Shown here piece by piece: positions 1 to 6,591 of a stretch of 38,867 bases of DNA. The notes under the pieces are model-generated. The model searched no databases, was not told the origin of the DNA, and worked only from the letters and a program-made list of their open reading frames with translations. The DNA comes from a virus. Each line of letters starts with the position of its first letter. The stretch's first letter is position 1. The stretch spans positions 1 through 38,867 of IMG/VR virus record IMGVR_UViG_3300033979_000256; one strand, written 5' to 3'. A program made the position numbers and the translations under genes.

Positions 1-2
1 CC

Positions 3-186
3 ATAGTAAAGTATTTTGCTTACTGCCTGCTCGCGCATGAGTTAATCTTCCTGCCATATGATCCCGCTAAGGATCGGCTACGATTAACTTCAGCCCGCTT
101 TAGGGATATACCGGCCGGGTACCCTTATTTCTCTGGGCTGCAATGTCCTGTTTATTTCACCTAGGACGAACAAAATACTTAACTAT
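3..186 (-). ncRNA. Candidate structured RNA A, directly downstream of tRNA-Leu
   Basis: The stretch is closed by a long helix: bases 3-18 (ATAGTAAAGTATTTTG) pair with 171-186 (CAAAATACTTAACTAT), 15 of 16 positions. Inside are separate helices 41-47/82-88 (GTTAATC/GATTAAC), 60-64/71-75, 91-96/135-140 (CAGCCC/GGGCTG) and 145-149/163-167, giving a multi-way junction of GC-rich arms on an AU-rich base. No ORF fits. On the minus strand it begins at the last base of the CCA of tRNA-Leu, so both probably come from one precursor. The strand is inferred from the tRNA; the helix itself is strand-neutral. I do not recognise a known RNA family (not 6S, tmRNA or RNase P). It may continue past the window edge. 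Confidence 0.55.
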
Positions 187-268
187 GGTGCCCTGGGACG
201 GACTCGAACCGTCACGCTCGCGCACTGGCTTCTAAGACCAGCGTGTCTACCAATTCCACCACCTGGGC
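186..268 (-). tRNA. tRNA-Leu (anticodon UAG)
   Basis: The reverse complement folds as a class II tRNA: acceptor GCCCAGG/CCAGGGC with one A-A mismatch, D arm TGGTGGAATTGGTAGACAC as in bacterial leucine tRNAs, anticodon stem CTGGT/GCCAG around loop CTTAGAA (anticodon TAG), an extra variable arm, the T loop TTCGAGT, and an encoded 3' CCA. It reads CTA and other CTN leucine codons, which are very common in the phage core genes. A minus-strand promoter lies at 362-390. RNA A follows without a gap. Confidence 0.93.
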
Positions 269-361
269 ATGGTAACGATCTAAGGTTTTAATCGTTGTGG
301 CTCATGCACCCCAAGCTGACGCTTGTTGAGCTTTTGCGGTTTGTGCCGCCCCATATATAAT

Positions 362-390
362 ATTATACAGTATTAGTTAGCGTGAATCAA
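362..390 (-). promoter_or_regulatory. Sigma-70-type promoter for tRNA-Leu and RNA A
   Basis: On the minus strand TTGATT (385-390), a 17-bp spacer and TATAAT (362-367). Transcription would start near 355 and run through a GC-rich leader with hairpins GCGG/CCGC and CAAGC/GCTTG before the tRNA. Confidence 0.7.
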
Positions 391-452
391 GACAAGAAAT
401 TAAACGGTAATAGTTGTATTGCTATTTCTTTCTTAATTCACACTATACACAT

Positions 453-481
453 ATTATATCACGTTTACTGGTCTAGTGCAA
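453..481 (-). promoter_or_regulatory. Sigma-70-type promoter downstream of uvsE
   Basis: Minus strand TTGCAC (476-481), 17 bp, TATAAT (453-458). It starts a transcript just after uvsE. The first ~75 nt (about 446-373) fold on themselves: GTGAATTAAGA pairs with TCTTGATTCAC (one G-U), with an inner AAGAAAT/ATTTCTT helix. A second promoter follows at 362-390. The 269-483 gap contains no convincing ORF. Confidence 0.65.
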
Positions 482-483
482 GT

Positions 484-1485
484 CTAAATTTTCATTTGCT
501 TGACAAAAGCAGCCTGAGCAAGGTTTTTCTCTTTGGACTCTAGCATAATGTCGCTATACTCTAGAAAACTACCGGCCCACTCGTTACAAGCTAGGTTCCA
601 GTAGTAGTCACTATGTGCACGCAATTTAGCTCGCGTGAATCCTTGTGTTAACAATTCCTGCAGGTTGGGTCGGGCATTGCGATCATGTTCGACTACAACA
701 TCTTCACGACTCAAGCTGTAGTGGATTACTGGCCTAACACCTCGCCAAGATTCCCATAACCGCTGTACACGAGGATCGGTTGGCTCAATGTATTCCCCAC
801 TCATAATCCAGTGATGGTGAATGTCTAGGACTAGTGCACAGTGATCTACTAGCTCTAGACTAGCATTAATACCCCAGCTAAACTCAGCGTTCTCAATGGT
901 AAGCACATTGCGAGCTTCACGACTAAGACGCTTAAGTGCTTGTTTGATACCTTCTGGACCTTGTTTGCCACCAATATGTACGTTGCACTTAAAGTCTTGA
1001 AATTCACGACCATAACCCATGTAGCGAATAAGGTCTACATGATACTCAAACTCTTGAATAGAGTTTTCAACAACATTTGGGTTTTCACTAGCTAGTACAC
1101 AAAACTGACCGGGATGAAAACTAAGTCGAATATCGTGTTGTCTAGCTAGGTTGCCAATCATATCAAATCTAGCCTCTAGCTCGCGAACTACGTCTGGCTC
1201 CCAGTACCACCACGACCAGTCGTCGTGGGTATATGCTGGAAGCAAGTCGCTGCTTAGGCGGAACATACGCTCTTGTGCTGGCTTTTTAGCTACCCACTCT
1301 AGTTGCCTGATTATGGCGTTAGTATTCTTGTCCAGAATACCCCATAGCTTGGCTACAGCTACATCTCGGGTCTGATTATTTAGCCAAGTAATTGTGGTAG
1401 TGCCGGTGTTTAGGCCTGGAGCTGCTTTGTCATGGCTTTCTTGAATCTTGCAAGCAAAACCAACTCTGGGGTGTTGTTTGAACAT
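484..1485 (-). CDS. uvsE: UV-damage endonuclease (UVDE/UvsE family)
   Basis: A 333-residue protein with the metal-binding TIM-barrel signatures of UvsE: RLSSDLLP near residues 76-83, HPGQF at 124-128, NVHIGGK at 168-174, ENAEFSW at 198-204 and DIHHH at 221-225. Family members nick DNA immediately 5' of cyclobutane dimers, 6-4 photoproducts and other lesions, starting an excision route independent of UvrABC. The length is normal. The ATG overlaps the stop of the upstream 62-codon gene as TAATG, so the two are probably translationally coupled. Transcription most likely comes from the promoter at 1698-1726. A phage copy would repair its own DNA in a light-exposed habitat (inference). Confidence 0.92.
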   Translation of the reverse strand: MFKQHPRVGFACKIQESHDKAAPGLNTGTTTITWLNNQTRDVAVAKLWGILDKNTNAIIRQLEWVAKKPAQERMFRLSSDLLPAYTHDDWSWWYWEPDVVRELEARFDMIGNLARQHDIRLSFHPGQFCVLASENPNVVENSIQEFEYHVDLIRYMGYGREFQDFKCNVHIGGKQGPEGIKQALKRLSREARNVLTIENAEFSWGINASLELVDHCALVLDIHHHWIMSGEYIEPTDPRVQRLWESWRGVRPVIHYSLSREDVVVEHDRNARPNLQELLTQGFTRAKLRAHSDYYWNLACNEWAGSFLEYSDIMLESKEKNLAQAAFVKQMKI

Positions 1486-1673
1486 TATCGTGTGTTTTTA
1501 TAGTTACGGACTGCTTCGGCGTCCAAGCTAGCATAGACTCTGAATTTGTCTTTGCCGACTTGGTCGTAGAGGTCGCTAGCCAGTTTGTACTGCTTTTCGG
1601 TGGTTTCAAGTCCCAGTGGCTCATATCTGCTCGCAAAACATTCCAACAAAAATTCACGGGTATAGCCTGCCAT
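1485..1673 (-). CDS. Small protein of unknown function upstream of uvsE
   Basis: A 62-residue ORF beginning MAGYTREFLLECFASRY. I chose the ATG at 1673 because GGAGAA lies seven bases upstream and a strong promoter (1698-1726) ends just before it; longer in-frame starts would lie upstream of that promoter. The protein is charged and predicted helical, with no cysteine pairs, membrane segment or motif I recognise. Its stop overlaps the uvsE start by one base (TAATG), so it is made from the same mRNA and may be coupled to uvsE. Function unknown. Confidence 0.72.
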   Translation of the reverse strand: MAGYTREFLLECFASRYEPLGLETTEKQYKLASDLYDQVGKDKFRVYASLDAEAVRNYKNTR

Positions 1674-1697
1674 GTTTTCTTCTCCAAATGAAAAGAT

Positions 1698-1726
1698 ATT
1701 ATAGCACACCGTATCCACTAAGTCAA
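1698..1726 (-). promoter_or_regulatory. Sigma-70-type promoter of the 62-codon gene and uvsE
   Basis: Minus strand TTGACT (1721-1726), 17 bp, TATAAT (1698-1703), about 25 bases before the start codon at 1673. The -35 abuts the stop codon of the 35-codon ORF at 1718-1825. Confidence 0.8.
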
Positions 1727-1825
1727 GATTAAAAATAACCCAACTACACACCCCACAACAATAATTAGTCGCTCTACTACGGTAAAACTTCCACAATGTA
1801 TAAAGTTGTGTAATCGGATATTCAT
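1718..1825 (-). CDS. 35-residue single-TM micro-protein
   Basis: This ORF runs ATG (1825) to TAG (1718) and encodes a short basic start (MNIRLHNF...) followed by a hydrophobic stretch, LIIVVGCVVGLFLILT, that would span a membrane. GGAG sits six bases before the ATG, within the last codons of the metallophosphoesterase gene, so it would be translated from the same message. Its end overlaps the promoter of the next gene. I recognise no family. Small phage TM peptides can be lysis regulators or superinfection factors, but nothing here decides that. Confidence 0.5.
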   Translation of the reverse strand: MNIRLHNFIHCGSFTVVERLIIVVGCVVGLFLILT

Positions 1826-1828
1826 AGC

Positions 1829-2686
1829 CTACTCCAAGTCAATCCAGACTTTACTGCTAGCCTGTTCAAAACGCTCAGCCTGTCGCTCGTAACCAGCATA
1901 TCCACGAGGATTACTTACCACACGGCAACTACCGATCTGGTAGTCATTCATCGAATGCACATGACCATGTGCCCATAGCTTAACCTGCGGATTGTCTAGG
2001 ATGATGTTAGTAAGATCACTGTAGTATGCATGGTTGATATAACCATGTACGTGCTCACGGTACTCACTAGCAATTGACTCGTAGCTAGGAGCATGGTGAG
2101 TCATCACAATAGTTTTGTGGTTGGGGTAGGCTAGTAGAAATTCTTCTAGTCGAGCACGGCTATACCGGTGCTCTTGCTCACTATCACTAGGGGTGAACTT
2201 GTTAGTCCAGTAGCCACCACCAGCTCCCTCTACAAACCTAGCAGGCTCGTGTTTGATTACTTGGTAATCACTCATGAGTCCACCAATAGCATGGGCAACT
2301 GTGGGATTGCCACGATCATTATCCGTCCACATGGTAGCGCCCCAGATCAGGTAATCTTCAATCTTAACATAACTGTTTTGTAGAATAGTTACGTTAGGGG
2401 GTAGAAGGGGTTCAATACGCTTACGCGCAGTTGAGAAATCATGCTGGTAGTACTCGTGATTGCCAAACACGTATAGGACCTGTGCATACTTAGGCAGTTG
2501 GGTATCACAAAACTTGTGGTACGCATCTAGAGTACTCATACCACGACCCACATTGTGTGCTAGTCGGATATGTCCTGCCTCTAAGAGGTCACCGCATAGG
2601 AGCAGGAGATCACCACCCGGCAGGACTAGTGTGTCGTGTCCGGTATCAAAGTTAATGTGTAGGTCGCTAGCGATATGCACTCGCAT
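1829..2686 (-). CDS. Calcineurin-like metallophosphoesterase
   Basis: A 285-residue protein with the full metallophosphoesterase signature: D8-x-H10 (ASDLHIN), GD at 32-33, GNHE at 75-78, THH at 196-198 and HGHVH at 240-244. These residues bind the two-metal centre that hydrolyses phosphomonoesters or diesters. It is full length for a stand-alone domain with no signal peptide, so cytoplasmic. Possible substrates include nucleic-acid ends, cyclic nucleotides or protein phosphates; the sequence does not choose between them. It has its own promoter (2717-2745) and lies just downstream of tRNA-Arg on the same strand. Confidence 0.88.
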   Translation of the reverse strand: MRVHIASDLHINFDTGHDTLVLPGGDLLLLCGDLLEAGHIRLAHNVGRGMSTLDAYHKFCDTQLPKYAQVLYVFGNHEYYQHDFSTARKRIEPLLPPNVTILQNSYVKIEDYLIWGATMWTDNDRGNPTVAHAIGGLMSDYQVIKHEPARFVEGAGGGYWTNKFTPSDSEQEHRYSRARLEEFLLAYPNHKTIVMTHHAPSYESIASEYREHVHGYINHAYYSDLTNIILDNPQVKLWAHGHVHSMNDYQIGSCRVVSNPRGYAGYERQAERFEQASSKVWIDLE

Positions 2687-2716
2687 GATGTTCTCTGTGT
2701 GAATTATTTATAAAAT

Positions 2717-2745
2717 ATTATATAATTTTTGAGATTTAGGGTCAA
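2717..2745 (-). promoter_or_regulatory. Sigma-70-type promoter of the metallophosphoesterase
   Basis: Minus strand TTGACC (2740-2745), 17 bp, TATAAT (2717-2722). The sequence TTGACCCTAAA at the -35 resembles the -35 of the terS promoter at 17441. Confidence 0.8.
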
Positions 2746-2757
2746 GATAGAAATCTT

Positions 2758-2832
2758 TGGCCCGGCCGGAGGGAATCGAACCCCCATTCGCACTTTAGAA
2801 GAATGCTGTCCTATCCGTTGAACGACGGCCAG
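2758..2832 (-). tRNA. tRNA-Arg (anticodon UCU)
   Basis: The reverse complement gives acceptor CTGGCCG/CGGCCGG, D arm GTTC/GGAC, anticodon stem GCATT/AGTGC around CTTCTAA (anticodon TCT), T arm with TTCGATT and an encoded CCA. It reads AGA and AGG, and AGA is frequent in the A+T-rich tail genes of this phage. It lies between two minus-strand genes and may be cut from their mRNA. Confidence 0.93.
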
Positions 2833-2836
2833 TGTT

Positions 2837-3064
2837 TTACATACCAGCTATATCCCTGCATACACTACAAATGGGATTTTGATCTAGGTCTAGGATTAGT
2901 CGCTTAGACCAGATGTTACAGTGTGTACACTGCTCTATGCCAATGTCCATTTCTAGTATACTTTCGTAGTCTAGGTCAAGTTCATTGCATACTTTTTTAA
3001 GCGGCACACGGGTACGCTCTAGGCGTTTAACCAGCTCACTTAGTTTCAGGCTTCCAGCGGTCAT
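2837..3064 (-). CDS. Small zinc-ribbon-like protein
   Basis: About 75 residues. The N-terminal half is helical and charged; the C-terminal half carries two CxxC knuckles (CTHC and CSVC) about 18 residues apart, a typical zinc-ribbon spacing. Such proteins bind DNA or RNA or dock on polymerase, but I cannot assign one function. The reading frame extends to a TTG at 3088; I prefer the ATG at 3064, although no strong Shine-Dalgarno decides it. The start overlaps the end of the diphosphohydrolase gene, so the two are one operon. Confidence 0.6.
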   Translation of the reverse strand: MTAGSLKLSELVKRLERTRVPLKKVCNELDLDYESILEMDIGIEQCTHCNIWSKRLILDLDQNPICSVCRDIAGM

Positions 3065-3491
3065 CGAGTTCACGGTGTGTTTTTTCAAATTCTAGGAGGA
3101 ACATAATGCAACACATAGCATGAGCTAGGTGGCTTAGTCCCGATTCAGGGTCACGATCTTCGCCGTCTTGAAAAGCTAGGATGTGACGTAGTGCTGCACT
3201 AAGTGGACGAGACCACTCAAATCCGCCACGCCAATTATGTGCAGCGTACTTCTCTTTGCCAAAGGCTAGTACCATAGCAGTTTGATGTAGTGCTTCACTG
3301 CTGAGTAGGCTCATAGGAGCCTTATAACTATCGTACTTTAGTGCAGTACCTTGCGGTTTTGGTGTAGCCTCTTGCCAAGCAGGCTTACTCCAGCCAGGCC
3401 CAAAAAACTGATTTGTTTCTATAGCCTGCTTCATTTTGTCTACTTCTTCTTGCGAGTATAGTGGTGTTTGTGTAAAATTTATAGTTGTCAT
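3036..3491 (-). CDS. MazG-like dATP/dGTP diphosphohydrolase (DUF5664-type)
   Basis: A 151-residue protein with the pattern of the phage dATP/dGTP diphosphohydrolase family: KYDSYKAPMSLL, then GKEKYAAHNWRGG, SAALRHILAFQDGED and ESGLSHLAHAMCCIMFLLEF. The acidic residues of the last two segments form the metal site of this MazG-like fold. Members hydrolyse purine dNTPs to dNMP and pyrophosphate. Some relatives act in 2-aminoadenine genomes, but no PurZ-type gene is seen in this window. The ATG at 3491 has no clear Shine-Dalgarno; an in-frame GTG at 3551 directly abuts an upstream TAA and is the alternative. A hairpin-bearing leader lies upstream. Confidence 0.72.
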   Translation of the reverse strand: MTTINFTQTPLYSQEEVDKMKQAIETNQFFGPGWSKPAWQEATPKPQGTALKYDSYKAPMSLLSSEALHQTAMVLAFGKEKYAAHNWRGGFEWSRPLSAALRHILAFQDGEDRDPESGLSHLAHAMCCIMFLLEFEKTHRELDDRWKPETK

Positions 3492-3698
3492 GGTTGTAGT
3501 ATAGACAAAGGCGGCCAAGTCTCGTAGGAGAACTTGGCCGCGGGAACACACTTACCTGTACACAGGACTTATAGTGTAGCATCCAACTTGTACCTCCAAG
3601 CCGTGTACGGCCCAGATTATATAGTGGATTAAGGCATTTGAGTTGTTTCTTGCAACTAGCAGTTCGTGGTCAAATCCTTGAACACCACGCAAAGTAAT
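3492..3698 (-). other. Leader region of the diphosphohydrolase gene, with strong hairpin
   Basis: About 200 bases separate the promoter at 3699-3727 from the ATG at 3491. A 10-bp perfect helix (GCGGCCAAGT at 3511-3520 with ACTTGGCCGC at 3532-3541) ends 20 bases before the ATG. An ORF in this stretch ending at 3552 lacks a start codon downstream of the promoter, so I do not call it. The leader could be regulatory. Confidence 0.4.
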
Positions 3699-3727
3699 AT
3701 TATAGCATTTGTGGAAGATTATGTCAA
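3699..3727 (-). promoter_or_regulatory. Consensus sigma-70 promoter
   Basis: Minus strand TTGACA (3722-3727), 17 bp, TATAAT (3699-3704): a perfect match at both hexamers and spacing. It overlaps the end of the 60-codon gene upstream. Confidence 0.85.
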
Positions 3728-3729
3728 CG

Positions 3730-3912
3730 CTACTTTTTTGGTGGTTTAAATAGTGCGGGAACCTGCTGTTCACGACGAACCGCAAGTGTTTCTATAAGTT
3801 CATTTACTTTAGGACTAGTTTCTATGGTGTGTTCTCTATTATACTTTAAATACGTAGGAAGCAATTCTTGTCTAATAACCTGTTCTAGGTTTTTAGTGTA
3901 ATCTGTTTGCAT
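3730..3912 (-). CDS. 60-residue protein of unknown function
   Basis: Starts MQTDYTKNLEQVIRQELL and ends in a basic, proline-containing tail. The ATG at 3912 is chosen because GGAGGA lies seven bases upstream and a promoter at 3937-3966 precedes it; the longer frame runs through that promoter. The sequence is charged and mostly helical, without membrane or metal motifs. It is the first minus-strand gene of the left block and is divergent from the plus-strand promoter at 4012. Function unknown. Confidence 0.68.
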   Translation of the reverse strand: MQTDYTKNLEQVIRQELLPTYLKYNREHTIETSPKVNELIETLAVRREQQVPALFKPPKK

Positions 3913-3936
3913 AGTAAATCCTCCACAATTTTTATA

Positions 3937-3966
3937 ATTATAGCACTCTAGCAGAACCTTGTGCAA
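3937..3966 (-). promoter_or_regulatory. Sigma-70-type promoter of the 60-codon gene
   Basis: Minus strand TTGCAC (3961-3966), 18 bp, TATAAT (3937-3942). The TTGCAC hexamer recurs in several minus-strand promoters of this phage. Confidence 0.75.
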
Positions 3967-4011
3967 CACAAAATTTTTATTGCCCATCAAAGACCTGGTT
4001 ATATTTCGGAC

Positions 4012-4040
4012 TTGATTTATTTTTGTTGATAGAGTATAAT
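4012..4040 (+). promoter_or_regulatory. Sigma-70-type promoter of the left plus-strand operon
   Basis: TTGATT (4012-4017), 17 bp, TATAAT (4035-4040). It is divergent from the promoter at 3937-3966 and is the only clear promoter before the lysin and thyX genes. Confidence 0.75.
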
Positions 4041-4105
4041 ATATAATCTAGTCATTACTTTTTAGGCTAGAACCCATTAATAACCTTTACCAAATCACAC
4101 CAAAA

Positions 4106-4252
4106 ATGCAAATCGTAAAAATGGATAAAGTGCCGCTTCTAGCTAACGAATTCCTATTCTATCTAGACGCATGGCTTCATTGTTACAAAAATCAAATTGA
4201 TCTTAACCGAATCCAACGAAAGAACTGGCAAGTATGGCAAATTGTAGACTAA
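4106..4252 (+). CDS. 48-residue protein of unknown function
   Basis: An ORF beginning MQIVKMDKVPLLANEFLFY and ending QVWQIVD, rich in aromatic and charged residues and using CTA/CTT leucines like its neighbours. No Shine-Dalgarno is visible before the ATG at 4106, so initiation is uncertain. It fills the space between the promoter at 4012 and the lysin gene, which would otherwise be a 250-base leader. No family recognised. Confidence 0.5.
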   Translation: MQIVKMDKVPLLANEFLFYLDAWLHCYKNQIDLNRIQRKNWQVWQIVD

Positions 4253-4291
4253 ACTAGTGTGTGATTTGAGCAATCCACCAAGGAGGCTCAA

Positions 4292-4717
4292 ATGAAAAAG
4301 TTTTTTGTTGTGTTGTGTGGCGCAGTGCTAATTTCTGCTGCTGGGGCAAAGCCCACGGATCCAGAAACACAGTGCTTGGCCCGTAATGTTTACCACGAAG
4401 CTCGTGGTGAATCTTGGCAGGGTAAGATGGCAGTGGCTATAACTACCATAAATCGTACTAATCACTGGCAGTTTCCTAAAACTATTTGTAAAGTAGTTTA
4501 TCAACCCGGACAGTTTCACTGGACTAGAAACAAACATCTTAGGATAACTGATATACCGGCTTGGAATGATAGCATCCTAGTAGCACTTATTGCACAAGAG
4601 TTTGCACATGAGTATGCAAAACACTTTCCTGCACTATACTTTCACAATCACACAGTTCGTCCACGTTGGCAACACCGCAAGCTGGCTACTATAGGTCGGC
4701 ACACATTTTACCACTAA
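4292..4717 (+). CDS. Exported cell-wall hydrolase, SleB-type (probable endolysin)
   Basis: 141 residues. Residues 1-19 (MKKFFVVLCGAVLISAAGA) form a Sec signal peptide. The rest matches the Hydrolase_2/SleB domain: CLARNVYHEARGE with the catalytic glutamate E36, then AVAITTINRT, TICKVVYQPGQFHW and a C-terminal FHNHTVRPRW. The family cleaves peptidoglycan glycan strands. Only the catalytic domain is present. AAGGAGG sits before the ATG. A Sec-exported lysin with a two-TM gene nearby (5612-5812) fits a lysis module. The thyX gene starts one base after the stop. Confidence 0.87.
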   Translation: MKKFFVVLCGAVLISAAGAKPTDPETQCLARNVYHEARGESWQGKMAVAITTINRTNHWQFPKTICKVVYQPGQFHWTRNKHLRITDIPAWNDSILVALIAQEFAHEYAKHFPALYFHNHTVRPRWQHRKLATIGRHTFYH

Positions 4718-4718
4718 A

Positions 4719-5618
4719 ATGAGCAATATAAAAGCTACTATTATCAGGGACAGTGTATATACTCCCACTAAGTCCAGAATTACTACATTTGAAATTGAGT
4801 ACCCACGCTTTATCCTAGCTGAGTTTAATACTCACCGTATGCTATCGCGCAATACAGCTAGTTCGCGTGCAATTCCTGTACAAAAAATGCACGAACACAT
4901 TCGTGATAACACTGCGGTTCCTGTGGTTTGGGGTCAAAATAAAGCAGGCATGCAAGCAGATGAAGAAATACTGCCAGATATGCAAAACTATGCTAGGCTA
5001 ACTTGGATGGAAGCTCGAGATAGTGCTATTCGCTACAGCAGGTTACTAGCAGATTTTGATGTACACAAGCAGATTACTAACCGGCTCACAGAGCCATTTC
5101 AAATTGTTAAAACTGTAGTAACTGCGACGGAGTGGGAAAACTTCTTCTGGCTACGAGACCATGAGATGGCACAGCCTGAGTTTAAGGAACTTGCCCATCA
5201 AATGCATGAACTGTACCGCGCATCACAACCTCAAGCACTACAACCGGACGAATGGCACCTACCCTATGTTCGTACAACTCGTGCTGCTAATCATACGCAG
5301 ATGTTTATTGATGAACAAACAGGCCTAGAAATCAAGCTGGCCGACGCTATCAAGATTAGTGCTAGTTGTTGTGCACAGGTAAGCTATCGCAAGCAGGATA
5401 CCTCACTAGACAAAGCTATTCGTATCTATGATCAATTAGTAGAATCTAAACCCGCACACGCTAGTCCAGTTGAACATCAGGCTACTCCTATTACGCAGTG
5501 GGATACCCTAGAGCGTATTGGTGTATCGCATCAGGATCGATATGGTCAGCTATGGTCGGGCAACTTCTGCGGTTGGGTTCAATACCGCAAACTTATTCCA
5601 GGAGAAGCAAAGTGGTAA
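4719..5618 (+). CDS. thyX: Flavin-dependent thymidylate synthase (ThyX), divergent phage type
   Basis: 299 residues. The segment RFILAEFNTHRMLSRNTAS followed by SRAIPV corresponds to the ThyX signature RHR-x7-S, which positions dUMP and FAD; the first arginine is replaced by threonine, as in other phage ThyX proteins I recall. The C-terminal half has HASPVEHQATP and WSGNFCGW. ThyX methylates dUMP to dTMP using methylenetetrahydrofolate and reduced flavin, supplying thymidylate for phage replication. It is longer than typical bacterial ThyX (about 210-250 residues). It is tightly packed between the lysin gene and the two-TM gene, whose GTG lies inside its last codons. Confidence 0.8.
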   Translation: MSNIKATIIRDSVYTPTKSRITTFEIEYPRFILAEFNTHRMLSRNTASSRAIPVQKMHEHIRDNTAVPVVWGQNKAGMQADEEILPDMQNYARLTWMEARDSAIRYSRLLADFDVHKQITNRLTEPFQIVKTVVTATEWENFFWLRDHEMAQPEFKELAHQMHELYRASQPQALQPDEWHLPYVRTTRAANHTQMFIDEQTGLEIKLADAIKISASCCAQVSYRKQDTSLDKAIRIYDQLVESKPAHASPVEHQATPITQWDTLERIGVSHQDRYGQLWSGNFCGWVQYRKLIPGEAKW

Positions 5619-5812
5619 AAAATATTGGATTTAATTTATTAGCCCTATTACTTTTTCTACCACTACTAGTAGGCGTGGTTGATTTGTGGGCACTAATTAT
5701 GCTGGACACTACATTTATTGTGGAATGGGATTCTCAAAAGTTTACGGGTGCTTGGTTGCTTAGCATTGCTGGTGTTTTTGTTAAAATTGCACATACCTGG
5801 AGTAAGGCATAA
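5612..5812 (+). CDS. Small two-TM membrane protein, possible holin
   Basis: 66 residues from the GTG at 5612, with GGAG about eight bases upstream inside the end of thyX. Two hydrophobic segments are visible: roughly residues 8-30 (LLALLLFLPLLVGVVDLWAL) and 44-60 (FTGAWLLSIAGVFVKIA), with a basic C-terminus. Size and topology fit class II holins, and the exported lysin is one gene away, but there is no family signature. It could equally be another inner-membrane phage protein. The next gene starts in its stop (TAATG). Confidence 0.55.
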   Translation: MVKNIGFNLLALLLFLPLLVGVVDLWALIMLDTTFIVEWDSQKFTGAWLLSIAGVFVKIAHTWSKA

Positions 5813-6591
5813 TGAGAACCCACTATTGGTCGTGTACACCACTAGCGGACAGGATTCGTGGTACACTTAAGCCCACAGCCTTGGGCTGGGACGAGTGGGA
5901 AGGCTGGAAGGTAGAAGCTAAGCAAAAACATCCCCTACGCTACTGGATTGCCGAAACACTTCTAGATAAGGTACAAGCCACCATCCACTGGGTTCCGGAT
6001 CGGATTGATAGCCTAGTATACTGGGTGTACACTCGCTGGCAGAGACCAACACACGTGCTCAGATCACACAAGGAACACATCCGGCCCGGAACAGGCTGGG
6101 ACTTCTGTGATCGTCTCCTACCCTGTGTAATGAGTGAGCTGGTCGACTTTGTAGAGATTGATAAAGCACTGGATCAAGTTCGCTGGGATCGGGAGGCCGG
6201 TAAACGGTATCAGGCACCGTGGTGGTTGTTCAAGTGGCCATACCCTCGTGGCTGGCGGTGTCCCAAAGCAGGTCTTGACTACCTAGACTGGGAGATCCAA
6301 CTGGGTTCGGAGAGTCCAGATCAAGCTCACGCTGCACAAGAGCTTAAAGAACTCTACCTTTGGTGGACTCAGGCGCGACCCAACCGGCCTGATCCCTACG
6401 AGGTCACCGGCTGGAACAAATGGTCGGCAAGTCAAAAGGGGCTAGGCTTTACTAGTCGTGAGTTTGATCCTGATACCAAGGCTCAAGTTGAACAAATGCT
6501 AGACGAGCTTAACAGGCTAGAGATGGCCTATCTAGCCGAAGATAAGCAGCAGCTTCATCGTGTAGTTGATATTTACAGGAGACTGTGGTGA
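5812..6591 (+). CDS. Tryptophan-rich phage protein of unknown function
   Basis: 259 residues with many tryptophans and charged residues, no signal peptide or membrane segment. Features include IRPGTGWDFCDRLLPC near residue 91 and FVEIDKAL near 114. It resembles uncharacterised proteins of large phage early operons that I cannot name. The start overlaps the stop of the TM gene and the end overlaps the next GTG (GTGA), typical of translational coupling. Confidence 0.72.
   Translation: MRTHYWSCTPLADRIRGTLKPTALGWDEWEGWKVEAKQKHPLRYWIAETLLDKVQATIHWVPDRIDSLVYWVYTRWQRPTHVLRSHKEHIRPGTGWDFCDRLLPCVMSELVDFVEIDKALDQVRWDREAGKRYQAPWWLFKWPYPRGWRCPKAGLDYLDWEIQLGSESPDQAHAAQELKELYLWWTQARPNRPDPYEVTGWNKWSASQKGLGFTSREFDPDTKAQVEQMLDELNRLEMAYLAEDKQQLHRVVDIYRRLW

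Noticed and set aside
3-186. 6S RNA, tmRNA or RNase P RNA
   Set aside because: Size resembles 6S, but the fold is multi-branched without the central bubble; no tmRNA tag frame and no RNase P core motifs.
3036-3491. 2-aminoadenine (Z) genome pathway
   Set aside because: A MazG-like hydrolase alone is not diagnostic; no PurZ, DatZ or Z-type polymerase in the window.
3385-3582. 65-codon ORF with GGAGGT upstream
   Set aside because: Good ribosome site but it overlaps the diphosphohydrolase in another frame with unlikely composition.
3552-3690. Gene ending at 3552 upstream of the diphosphohydrolase
   Set aside because: No start codon downstream of the promoter at 3699-3727; its TAA-GTG junction is noted but insufficient.
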